From Peterkaempfera sp044755465 (GTDB taxonomy: Bacteria; Actinomycetota; Actinomycetes; Streptomycetales; Streptomycetaceae): 64,000 nucleotides of DNA. Shown piece by piece: positions 1 to 7,544 of this stretch. The DNA lies in contig NZ_JBIVRB010000001.1 of the NCBI RefSeq assembly GCF_044755465.1, positions 248,001 to 312,000 on the forward strand, written 5' to 3'. Numbering within the stretch: the stretch's first letter is position 1; each line of letters begins with the position of its first letter. Below the pieces are notes generated by a model. The model saw only the letters and a list, made by a program, of their open reading frames with translations, had not been told where the DNA came from and made no database searches. Both the position numbers and the translations under genes were made by a program.

Positions 1-2015
1 CGGACGTTGCGGCCGGTGCCCTTCTCGACGACGTTGGTCAGCACGTCGGTGATGGTGTTGGCGACGTCGGCGCTGAACGCCTGCTTGGACTCCGACTTGT
101 GCTGGTAGACCTTGACGCCCTCCTTCTCGACCTTGGTGACCGAGTAGGGGTCCACCTGGGTGCCGGCCGCGGCGAAGGTGGCGTAGGCGCCGGCCATCCG
201 GATGGCGCTGGGGCTGGAGGTGCCCAGGGCGATGGTCGGGGTGACCCCGGCCATGCTCTTGTCGTCCTTCAGACCGGCCTTGATCGCGGCGTCCTTGACG
301 TTCTGCAGGCCGGTGTCCATCGCGAGCTGAACGTAGACGGTGTTGATCGACTCCGTCATGGCCTGCTTGAGGTCGATCCAGCCGGGGCTGTCGTGGTCGT
401 CGTTCTCCTGCTTGAGGATGCCGTGCTCGTCCTGCCAGGGCGTCTTGTGGTCCGGCTGGTAGATGGTGGCCATGTCATTGCCGTTGTAGCGGCTCTTGAC
501 CGAGATGGGCTTCCGGGTGCCGTCCGGGGCCTCGACACCGTCGGTGAGCGCGGCCGCGAGCACGAAGGGCTTGAAGGTCGAGCCGACCTGGGCGCCGGTG
601 AAGTCGGCGTTGTTGGTCTGCTGCTTCTCGAAGCCGGGGCCGCCGTAGAGGGCGACCATGGCGCCGTCCCCGGGGACCACCGAGGCGCCGCCGACGTGCA
701 GGTCCCGGTCGACCTTGCGCTTCTTGGGGTCGAGCACCGGGTCCATGGTGTCCCGGACGGCCTTCTCCAGCTCCTTGACCTTCTTCTTGTCGAAGGTCGT
801 GCGGATGGTGTAGCCGCCCTTGTTCAGGGCCTCCTCCGAGACGATGTCGTTGTTGATGACGTACATCTCGGCGGTCTTCACCAGGTAGCCGGTCTGGCCG
901 CTGAGGCTGGGCGCCGGGCGCTCCTTGATCGGCTCCGGGAAGGTCTTGCACTTGTCCCGGTCGGCCTGGCTGAGGTGGTTGAACCGGACCATCAGGTCGA
1001 GGATGTCGCCCCAGCGCTGCACGGCCCGGTCGTGGTTCTCCTTGTTCAGCGACGGGTCGTAGTAGCCCGCGCCCTTGAGCAGGGCGGCCAGCATCGCGCT
1101 GTGGCAGGGGTCCAGGTCCTTGGCGTCCATGTTGTAGTACGACTTGGCCGCCGCCTGGACGCCGTAGGAACCACGGCCGAACCAGCTGGTGTTGAGGTAG
1201 CCCTCGAGGATGTCGTCCTTGGTCATCTTCTTGTTCACCCGCAGGGTGACGAAGAGTTCCTTGAGCTTCCGGGAGACCGTCTGGTCCTGGCTGAGGAAGG
1301 CGTTCTTGACGTACTGCTGGGTGATCGTGGAGCCACCCTGGGTGTCGCCGCCCTTGGCCATGTTGTAGAGAGCTCGGGCGATGCCCTTGGGGTCGATGCC
1401 GTGGTCGGTCTTGAAGCTGGCGTTCTCCGCCGAGATCGCGGCCCACTGCATGGACTCGCTGATGTCCGCCAGGTGCACGATCTGACGGTTGGTCTCACCG
1501 GTGGTCGCCATCAGCGATCCGTCGGACCACTGGTAGATGTTGTTCTGCTGCCGCACGGCCTCGTTGAGGTCGGGCAGCGTGGTGCGCGAGTACGCCACGC
1601 CGACGGCGGTGGCCAGGCCGCCGATGCCGACCAGGAAGACGCTGAGCACCTGCTTCCACGAGGGCAGCCAGCGCCGCACGCCGTGCTTGCCCCAGCGCGG
1701 GTAGTCGATGAACCGCTTCTTGGGCGGCACGGCTCCGGCCCGGCCGGTCGGGCCGGAGCCGCCGCCACGGCCGCCGCCGCGCTTGGCGGCCTTGCGCAGT
1801 TCGGCGCGGGTCATCCGGGGCTGCTGCGCGGTGGGCTGCTGGCCGCCGGGGCGCGCGGTGGTACGGCGGGGCGCGCCGGGACCGCCCTGCGCTCCGGGTC
1901 GACCCGGGCCCGGGGGGCCGCCGGCGGGGGGCTGCTGCCCGCCGCCCGGCTGCGCGCCGCGGCGTCCCGGGGCGTTGTCTCCGCCCTGTGGCGGTTTGCG
2001 CCGGTGTTCGCTCAT
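1..2015 (-). CDS. Class A penicillin-binding protein (bifunctional transglycosylase/transpeptidase), 3' end cut by window
   Basis: This protein polymerises and cross-links peptidoglycan outside the membrane. About 671 codons are visible. The ATG at 2015 follows a GAGGAG ribosome site (minus strand). A Gly/Pro/Gln-rich cytoplasmic tail of roughly 110 residues leads to one membrane segment near residues 120-142. The glycosyltransferase (GT51) domain follows, with GSTITQQ and a run of family motifs. The transpeptidase domain has the SxxK motif STFK near residue 478 and the SxN motif SIN near 556. The window edge cuts the gene just before the expected KTG box, so the C-terminus is unseen rather than missing. 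It is divergent from the PadR gene. The position matches the PBP next to the ino1 locus in streptomycetes. Family assignment is secure; the paralogue name is not. Confidence 0.95.
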   Translation of the reverse strand, partial: MSEHRRKPPQGGDNAPGRRGAQPGGGQQPPAGGPPGPGRPGAQGGPGAPRRTTARPGGQQPTAQQPRMTRAELRKAAKRGGGRGGGSGPTGRAGAVPPKKRFIDYPRWGKHGVRRWLPSWKQVLSVFLVGIGGLATAVGVAYSRTTLPDLNEAVRQQNNIYQWSDGSLMATTGETNRQIVHLADISESMQWAAISAENASFKTDHGIDPKGIARALYNMAKGGDTQGGSTITQQYVKNAFLSQDQTVSRKLKELFVTLRVNKKMTKDDILEGYLNTSWFGRGSYGVQAAAKSYYNMDAKDLDPCHSAMLAALLKGAGYYDPSLNKENHDRAVQRWGDILDLMVRFNHLSQADRDKCKTFPEPIKERPAPSLSGQTGYLVKTAEMYVINNDIVSEEALNKGGYTIRTTFDKKKVKELEKAVRDTMDPVLDPKKRKVDRDLHVGGASVVPGDGAMVALYGGPGFEKQQTNNADFTGAQVGSTFKPFVLAAALTDGVEAPDGTRKPISVKSRYNGNDMATIYQPDHKTPWQDEHGILKQENDDHDSPGWIDLKQAMTESINTVYVQLAMDTGLQNVKDAAIKAGLKDDKSMAGVTPTIALGTSSPSAIRMAGAYATFAAAGTQVDPYSVTKVEKEGVKVYQHKSESKQAFSADVANTITDVLTNVVEKGTGRNV

Positions 2016-2167
2016 GCTCCAGCTACTCCTCGGCCAGGCGCTCGGGCCTGAAGGCGGTAGTCCACGTCCACTCCCCGCAGGCGGCCGAAGCACCTGCGGG
2101 ATTCCCCCGAATCACCTGCCGGCCGACGCCCGTGGGGCCCGGCGCGGCGGAATGCACCGGGGACATT

Positions 2168-2193
2168 GACGTCCCAGGCGTCACGTCGGTTCC
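2168..2193 (-). promoter_or_regulatory. Candidate ECF-sigma promoter for the class A PBP
   Basis: On the minus strand GGAAC (2193-2189) and CGTC (2171-2168) are separated by 17 bases. This resembles the -35 and -10 elements of envelope-stress ECF sigma factors such as SigE. It would give an mRNA leader of about 145 bases for the PBP. This is only a motif match; short ECF motifs occur by chance. Confidence 0.4.
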
Positions 2194-2360
2194 CGCATCC
2201 CCTGTGCACAGGCGACAGCGTACGCAGGGGTAACGGACTGCCAAACGGTCATCAACTACCAATCCGGGCATAGCGACCGGAGATCCTTACTCGCCCGTTG
2301 CCAGGTCGGCCGCCACGGGCCCCGGCGGAGCTGCTGTGATCGCTTTCACCCGGGTGCCCC

Positions 2361-2440
2361 TTGCTCCTGTCGACGCACCGGCCTATGGTGCTCGATATAT
2401 CGAGTCGATACATCGCGGCGGCATATCGCTCCGATGCATC
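2361..2440 (+). promoter_or_regulatory. padR promoter with three palindromic operators
   Basis: TTGCTC (2361-2366) and TATGGT (2384-2389) are spaced by 17 bases and make a plausible vegetative promoter. Immediately downstream lie a perfect 14-bp palindrome CTCGATATATCGAG (2391-2404), the near-palindrome CGATACATCG (2406-2415) and GATGCATC (2433-2440). AT-rich palindromes over the start point are typical of PadR autorepression, so these are the likely operators of the downstream gene. The inference is from motif and position only. Confidence 0.55.
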
Positions 2441-2479
2441 CGGCTCCCGGCACCGGACCCGGAAGGAGGCGAGGCGGAG

Positions 2480-3085
2480 ATGGGCAGGCGCTCCGGCATC
2501 CTGGAATTCGCCGTCCTCGGCCTGCTGCACGACGCCCCGATGCACGGCTACGAGCTGCGCAAGCGGCTCAATGTGCTGCTGGGCTCCTTCCGCGCCTTCT
2601 CCTACGGGACGCTGTACCCCTGCCTGAAGAACCTGGTCGCCCAGGGCTTCCTGGTGGAGGACAACCCGGAAGAGGAGTACGTGCCGGCCACGGCGCTCAA
2701 CGGCAAGCGGTCGAAGATCGTGTACCGGCTGACGCCGGAGGGGAAGCAGCGGTTCGAGGAGCTGCTCTCCGACTCCGGGCCCGACGCCTGGGAGGACGAG
2801 CACTTCGGCGTCCATTTCGCCTTCTTCAGCCGTACCGACAAGGCCGTCCGGATGCGGGTCCTGGAAGGGCGCCGCAGCCGGTTGGAAGAGCGCATGGAGC
2901 GGATGCGCACCGCACTCGCCCGCACTCGCGAGCGGCTGGACGACTACACCCTCGAACTGCAGCGGCACGGACTGGAGTCGGTGGAGCGGGAGGTCCGATG
3001 GCTCAACGAGCTGATCGAGACCGAGCGTGCCAACCGGACCGGCCGCGGCAGCCCCGACCTGCCGCCCGACCGGCCGGAGCGCTGA
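2480..3085 (+). CDS. PadR family transcriptional regulator
   Basis: This is a 201-residue DNA-binding regulator. The N-terminus reads MGRRSGILEFAVLGLLHDAP, the usual opening of PadR winged-helix domains, followed by HGYELRKRL and the wing segment with YGTLYP. The C-terminal half (from about residue 110) is a helical dimerisation region of the long PadR subfamily, rich in Arg and Glu. The ATG at 2480 was chosen over an upstream ATG at 2336 because a GGAAGGAGG ribosome site precedes it and because the family starts here. It lies 165 bases upstream of ino1 in the same direction. The palindromes before it suggest autoregulation; control of ino1 or of the divergent PBP is possible but unproven. 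Confidence 0.93.
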   Translation: MGRRSGILEFAVLGLLHDAPMHGYELRKRLNVLLGSFRAFSYGTLYPCLKNLVAQGFLVEDNPEEEYVPATALNGKRSKIVYRLTPEGKQRFEELLSDSGPDAWEDEHFGVHFAFFSRTDKAVRMRVLEGRRSRLEERMERMRTALARTRERLDDYTLELQRHGLESVEREVRWLNELIETERANRTGRGSPDLPPDRPER

Positions 3086-3250
3086 CGGCGCGACGTCCGA
3101 CACCGAGGTCGGCGCAGGCGCGGCAGGGGGGACTGCCGGCGACTGCATGGAGGACAGGTCCGAACAGCCCCGCGCACCGGACCGTCCGCTGAAGCAACCG
3201 AAACCGAGGACCGAGCAACGGTCCTCTTGAGAACACAGGGAGCAACCGGA

Positions 3251-4333
3251 ATGGGTTCGGTTCGCGTAGCCATCGTGGGCGTGGGCAACTGCGCCGCGTC
3301 GCTGGTGCAGGGCGTCGAGTACTACAAGGACGCCGACCCGGCCGGCAAGGTCCCCGGCCTGATGCACGTCAAGTTCGGCGAGTACCACGTCAGCGACATC
3401 GAGTTCGTCGCCGCCTTCGACGTGGACGCCAAGAAGGTCGGCCAGGACCTGGCCCACGCCATCGTCGCCAGCGAGAACAACACCATCAAGATCTGCGACG
3501 TGCCGCCGACCGGCATCAACGTCCAGCGCGGTCACACGCTGGACGGTCTCGGCAAGTACTACCGCGAGACCATCGAGGAGTCCACCGACGAGCCGGTGGA
3601 CGTCGTCCAGGTGCTCAAGGACGAGCAGGTCGACGTGCTCGTCTGCTACCTGCCGGTGGGTTCCGAGGCCGCGGCGAAGTTCTACGCCCAGTGCGCCATC
3701 GACGCCAAGGTCGCCTTCGTCAACGCCCTCCCGGTCTTCATCGCCGGCACCAAGGAGTGGGCGGACAAGTTCACCGAGGCCGGTGTGCCGATCGTCGGTG
3801 ACGACATCAAGTCGCAGGTGGGCGCCACCATCACCCACCGCGTGATGGCGAAGCTGTTCGAGGACCGCGGCGTGGTGCTGGACCGCACCATGCAGCTGAA
3901 CGTCGGCGGCAACATGGACTTCAAGAACATGCTGGAGCGCGACCGCCTCGAGTCCAAGAAGATCTCGAAGACGCAGGCCGTCACCTCGCAGATCAAGGAC
4001 CGGGACCTGGGTGCCGGCAACGTCCACATCGGCCCGTCCGACTACGTGGCGTGGCTGGACGACCGCAAGTGGGCGTACGTCCGCCTTGAGGGCCGCGCGT
4101 TCGGCGACGTCCCGCTGAACCTGGAGTACAAGCTCGAGGTCTGGGACTCCCCGAACTCGGCCGGTGTGATCATCGACGCCGTGCGCGCCGCGAAGATCGC
4201 CAAGGACCGTGGCATCGGCGGCCCGATCCTGTCCGCTTCGTCCTACTTCATGAAGTCGCCGCCCGTCCAGTACTTCGACGACGAGGCCCGCGAGAACGTG
4301 GAGAAGTTCATCCGCGGCGACGTCGAGGCCTGA
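3251..4333 (+). CDS. ino1: Myo-inositol-1-phosphate synthase
   Basis: This 360-residue enzyme converts glucose 6-phosphate to 1L-myo-inositol 1-phosphate with NAD. It is the first step towards phosphatidylinositol and mycothiol in actinomycetes. The sequence opens MGSVRVAIVGVGNCAASLVQ, a Rossmann motif of the short actinobacterial Ino1 class, and contains the conserved block GDDIKSQVGAT. The ATG at 3251 follows a GGGAG ribosome site; an in-frame ATG at 3227 only adds eight residues. A strong hairpin ends transcription 58 bases after the stop. The gene sits behind a PadR regulator, as in other streptomycetes. Supplying inositol for mycothiol links it loosely with the thioredoxin genes further on. 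Confidence 0.96.
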   Translation: MGSVRVAIVGVGNCAASLVQGVEYYKDADPAGKVPGLMHVKFGEYHVSDIEFVAAFDVDAKKVGQDLAHAIVASENNTIKICDVPPTGINVQRGHTLDGLGKYYRETIEESTDEPVDVVQVLKDEQVDVLVCYLPVGSEAAAKFYAQCAIDAKVAFVNALPVFIAGTKEWADKFTEAGVPIVGDDIKSQVGATITHRVMAKLFEDRGVVLDRTMQLNVGGNMDFKNMLERDRLESKKISKTQAVTSQIKDRDLGAGNVHIGPSDYVAWLDDRKWAYVRLEGRAFGDVPLNLEYKLEVWDSPNSAGVIIDAVRAAKIAKDRGIGGPILSASSYFMKSPPVQYFDDEARENVEKFIRGDVEA

Positions 4334-4390
4334 ACGCCGAGCGCCACGCCCCGCGAGGGGTGAGCCCCGTCAGGGGTGCCCGCGAGGGCT

Positions 4391-4435
4391 GAGAGGGGCC
4401 CCCATCCGTGTCGGTCACGGGTGGGGGCCCCTCTC
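4391..4435 (+). terminator. Intrinsic terminator after ino1
   Basis: A 20-bp stem (4391-4410 with 4416-4435) with a single G-U pair closes on a 5-base loop. It begins GAGAGGGGCC and has no strong U tract, which is usual in streptomycetes. It separates ino1 from the downstream MFS gene. Confidence 0.85.
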
Positions 4436-4472
4436 CGTCCGCCGGTCGGGCGGTCCATGCCACCCTGGGTGG

Positions 4473-5864
4473 GTGGCGATCACCGACGGGCCCACCTCCG
4501 CGCCCACCCCGCAGCAGGCAGCGCATCCCGCAGCACCGGCGGGGCGCCCGCCCCGGTCGGCCGGTCCGGCCGGGCTGTTCCGGCTGCGCGACTTCCGCCG
4601 GCTGCTGGCGGTGCGGGTGCTGGGGCAGCTGTCGGACGGCGTCTTCCAGGTATCCCTGGCCGCTTATGTGATCTTCTCTCCGGAGCAGCAGGCCACCCCG
4701 GCCGATATCGCCTCGGTGCTGGCGGTGATGCTGCTGCCGTTCTCGCTGATCGGGCCGTTCACCGGGGTGCTGCTCGACCGCTGGCGCCGCCGCCAGGTGC
4801 TGCTCCTGGGCAATCTGGTCCGGTCGGCGCTGGTGCTGGGCACCGCGCTGCTGGTGCTGGCCGGCGTACCGAACCGGTTCTTCCTGCTGGCCGCGCTGGT
4901 GGTGACGGCGGTCAACCGGTTCATCCTGGCGGGGCTCTCGGCGGCGCTGCCCCGGGTGGTGGCGGGCGACCAGTTGGTCACCGCCAACGCGGTCTCCCCG
5001 ACCCTGGGCACGGTGGCGGCCACTGCGGGCGGCGGCTCGGCCTTCGTGGTCAACCTGGTGCTGCCGCGCGGCACGCCCTCGGACACCGCGCTGGTGGTGC
5101 TGGCCGCCCTGCTCTACCTGGGCGCCGCGCTCGCGGCCCGGCGGATGCCGCCCGACCTGCTGGGGCCGGTGCACCGCCCGGACCGGCCGCCGCTGCGGCA
5201 GGCCGTCGGCGAGACGGCGCGCGGCCTGCTGGACGGCGTACGGCACCTGGTACGCGACCGGCGGCCCGCCGCGCACGCGCTGGCCGCCATGACGGTCGGC
5301 CGGTTCTGCTACGGCGTGCTGCTGGTCACCGTGCTGATGCTCTGCCGGTACACCTTCAACGACCCGGCGGACACCGGCGGCGGCATGAGCACCCTGGGCG
5401 TGGCGGTGGGCCTCTCCGGCGCGGGCTTCTTCGTCGCGGCGGTGGTCAGCCCGGCGCTGACCCGGCGGCTGGGCGTCTCCGGCTGGATGGTCGGCTGCCT
5501 GGCCGCCGCCGCGCTGTGCGTCCCGGGGCTGGGGCTCACCTTCGCCCTGGTGCCCGTCATGGCGGCCGCGCTGCTGCTGGGGGTGGTCACCCAGGGCGCC
5601 AAGATCTGCACCGACACGGTGGTGCAGAGCGCGGTGGAGGACGACTACCGGGGCCGTGTCTTCGCCGTGTACGACGTGCTCTCCAATGTGTCCTTCGTGG
5701 CGGCCGCCGCGCTCACCGCACTGGTGCTGCCGCTCTCCGGGCGCTCGGTCCCGGTGCTGGTCGGCGTGGGGGTGCTGTATGCGCTGACCGCCCTCGGCTA
5801 CGCACGCGCGGTGCGCCGCACCCCGCCGCCCGGCCCCTCCGAGGCGGCTGCGGCGGTCGGCTGA
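4473..5864 (+). CDS. MFS transporter (putative exporter)
   Basis: This 463-residue integral membrane protein has a Pro/Ala-rich N-tail of about 35 residues followed by roughly twelve hydrophobic segments. The sequence GLFRLRDFRRLLAVRVLGQL opens the first segment, and LLDRWRRRQVL follows TM2-3, resembling the MFS motif A loop. The substrate cannot be read from the sequence. A GTG start at 4473 was used because it directly precedes the coding-like N-tail; no strong ribosome site is visible. It follows the ino1 terminator in the same direction, and a homologue at this position (SCO3898, from memory) is annotated only as a membrane transport protein. Confidence 0.85.
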   Translation: MAITDGPTSAPTPQQAAHPAAPAGRPPRSAGPAGLFRLRDFRRLLAVRVLGQLSDGVFQVSLAAYVIFSPEQQATPADIASVLAVMLLPFSLIGPFTGVLLDRWRRRQVLLLGNLVRSALVLGTALLVLAGVPNRFFLLAALVVTAVNRFILAGLSAALPRVVAGDQLVTANAVSPTLGTVAATAGGGSAFVVNLVLPRGTPSDTALVVLAALLYLGAALAARRMPPDLLGPVHRPDRPPLRQAVGETARGLLDGVRHLVRDRRPAAHALAAMTVGRFCYGVLLVTVLMLCRYTFNDPADTGGGMSTLGVAVGLSGAGFFVAAVVSPALTRRLGVSGWMVGCLAAAALCVPGLGLTFALVPVMAAALLLGVVTQGAKICTDTVVQSAVEDDYRGRVFAVYDVLSNVSFVAAAALTALVLPLSGRSVPVLVGVGVLYALTALGYARAVRRTPPPGPSEAAAAVG

Positions 5865-5958
5865 TCCGGGCGGTTCGCCGTCGCGGGGCGGCCGGAGCCG
5901 CTACGGTGCTGGACTCGAACGCCTGTCAGTTCCGTCCACCCGCACCGGAGAGGGCCTC

Positions 5959-6558
5959 GTGAGCACTCCACCGCCGCCCAACCCGTACGGCCCGCCGCCG
6001 GGTCCGTACGGGTATCCGCAGCAGCCTCCGCCGCCGCCGTACGGGCAACCCCCGTATGGCCAGCCCCCGTATGGCCAGCCCCCGTACGGGCAACCGCCCT
6101 ACGGGCAGCCCCCATACGGACAGCCGCAGCAGCCCCCGCCGCCGTACGGATACGGCCGGCCGCAGCCCGGCAGCTACCCACCGCCACCGCCGCCACCCCC
6201 GCCGGTCCCGCCCCGGCCGCCGCGCTGGTCGAACAGGCTCTGGCTCAAGGTGGTCGGGATCGTGGCGATACTGGGCGGCGCCTTCGTGCTGTACCTGTTC
6301 ACCAAGGGCAGCAACCCCGCCTACGCCAAGATCGGTGACTGCGTACAGCACCAGGGCAGCACGGTGAAGGTCGTCTCCTGCACCGACGCCGACGCCGAGT
6401 ACAGGGTGATCGGCAGATTCAGCGGCAGCCTGACCAGCAGGTGCCAGGAGGTCACCGGCACGACCATGACCTTCGGCGGCACTACGGGCAGCCGAAGGCA
6501 CCGCTCCCACTATGTGCTCTGCCTCACCCGGAACAGACCCGGCAGCACCGCTCCCTGA
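5959..6558 (+). CDS. LppU-like membrane protein with PPYGQ tandem tail (paralogue A)
   Basis: This 199-residue protein has a Pro/Tyr/Gln-rich cytoplasmic tail carrying six tandem PPYGQ-type units. A single membrane segment lies near residues 95-115 (WLKVVGIVAILGGAFVLYLF). The external domain has the pattern GDC ... SCTDA ... YRVIG ... RC ... VLCL, with four cysteines. The same cysteine pattern occurs in the next gene and in LppU-type actinobacterial proteins, whose function is unknown. The GTG at 5959 follows GGAGAGGGCC. There is no lipobox, so it is anchored by the membrane helix, not by lipid. Assignment to LppU rests on pattern memory and is tentative. Confidence 0.75.
   Translation: MSTPPPPNPYGPPPGPYGYPQQPPPPPYGQPPYGQPPYGQPPYGQPPYGQPPYGQPQQPPPPYGYGRPQPGSYPPPPPPPPPVPPRPPRWSNRLWLKVVGIVAILGGAFVLYLFTKGSNPAYAKIGDCVQHQGSTVKVVSCTDADAEYRVIGRFSGSLTSRCQEVTGTTMTFGGTTGSRRHRSHYVLCLTRNRPGSTAP
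6037..6126 (+). repeat. Six tandem 15-bp units encoding Pro-Pro-Tyr-Gly-Gln
   Basis: Six consecutive 15-base units of the form CCGTAYGGSCARCCS run from 6037 to 6126 inside the preceding coding sequence. Units two and three are identical and the others differ mainly at third positions. The translation is five residues per unit, PYGQP in phase. Copy number is likely to vary between strains by slippage. Confidence 0.9.
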
Positions 6559-6691
6559 GGGTCGGTCGGCAGCCGGCGGGCCATCACGATTCGGCCAACG
6601 GCCGTCCAACAGTCGGGATTGCCGTCCCCGATGTCAGTGGCCGCTCCTATCGTTCGGGACTGCGAACCACCTCGAACGTCAAGGGAATCAT

Positions 6692-7480
6692 GTGACCACT
6701 CCTCCCCCGCCGCTCCCACAGCCCCCGGTGCCGGCGGATCAGAACCCGTACGCCTCACCGTTTCCGCCCCAGCCGGCGCCCGGCTACGGCGCCCCGCCGC
6801 AGGGCATGCCGGCCCCGGGGTACGGCTTCCCCCCGCCGCCGCCCGGTCAGGGGCCGATGTGCCGCTTCTGCGGTTCGGTACCGGCCGTCGAGGCCACCAT
6901 CCGGGGCCACCAGGGCCTGGTGATCATCATGTGGTTCCGGTACGTGCATGGGCCGTTCTGCCGCTCCTGCGGCATCGCGACGCACCGCGAGATGACCACC
7001 CGGAGCCTGTGGCAGGGCTGGTGGTCCGTCTTCTCGATGTTCATCAACCCGATCACGATGCTGATCAACGTGCCACAGCGGCTGAAGATCAACAAGCTGC
7101 CGCCGCCGATACCCGGCTCCCCGGGCACCCCGATGCCGGTCGGCAAGCCGGTCCTCGCCCGGCCCGCCGCCTGGGTGGCGCTGGTGCCGATCATCGTGAT
7201 CGGTATCATCATCGCCCCCCTGACCAGGGCGGTGATGAACGACCCGACGTACGCCGACGTCGGCGACTGCCTGCACAACAGCGGGACCATGAGCAGCCCG
7301 GACCTGGAGGTCACCGACTGCGGCGGCAGCCAGGCCGAGTACAAGGTGGTGGGCAAGCTCAGCGGCACCACGGACATCGACAGGTGCCGGCAGTTCGCGG
7401 ACCAGGGCTCCGAGATCGGCTACTACCAGCAGCAGGGCTCCTCGCGCTTCGTGCTCTGCCTGGCTCCGGCCGAGGGCTGA
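6692..7480 (+). CDS. LppU-like membrane protein with two CxxC pairs (paralogue B)
   Basis: This 262-residue protein starts at GTG 6692 (AAGGGA just upstream). A Pro/Tyr/Gly-rich tail leads to a small zinc-ribbon-like module with CRFC near residue 57 and CRSC near residue 90, then a hydrophobic stretch WWSVFSMFINPITMLI and a membrane helix near 160-180. The C-terminal external domain has GDC ... DCGGSQAEYKVVGKLSG ... RC ... VLCL, clearly related to the domain of the gene before it. The two genes are 133 bases apart and look like a tandem duplication that later diverged by gaining or losing the zinc module. Function is unknown. Confidence 0.75.
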   Translation: MTTPPPPLPQPPVPADQNPYASPFPPQPAPGYGAPPQGMPAPGYGFPPPPPGQGPMCRFCGSVPAVEATIRGHQGLVIIMWFRYVHGPFCRSCGIATHREMTTRSLWQGWWSVFSMFINPITMLINVPQRLKINKLPPPIPGSPGTPMPVGKPVLARPAAWVALVPIIVIGIIIAPLTRAVMNDPTYADVGDCLHNSGTMSSPDLEVTDCGGSQAEYKVVGKLSGTTDIDRCRQFADQGSEIGYYQQQGSSRFVLCLAPAEG

Positions 7481-7544
7481 CCGACTGCGGCGGCGCGGTG
7501 CCGCCCGGCGGACGGGCCGGGCCGCACCACGCCGCCGGGCGGCG

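Larger units (their letters stand above)
2016..2479. other. Divergent intergenic region between PBP and padR-type gene
   Basis: This 464-base gap has no convincing gene. It holds a candidate ECF-type promoter reading towards the PBP (2168-2193), a perfect 12-bp palindrome CCTGTGCACAGG at 2201-2212, and the promoter plus palindromes of the PadR gene (2361-2440). An in-frame extension of the PadR reading frame to an ATG at 2336 exists, but it has no ribosome site and crosses the operator. Confidence 0.6.

Noticed and set aside
2336..2479. N-terminal extension of the PadR protein from ATG 2336
   Set aside because: It crosses the palindromic operator, lacks a ribosome site and does not fit the family start.
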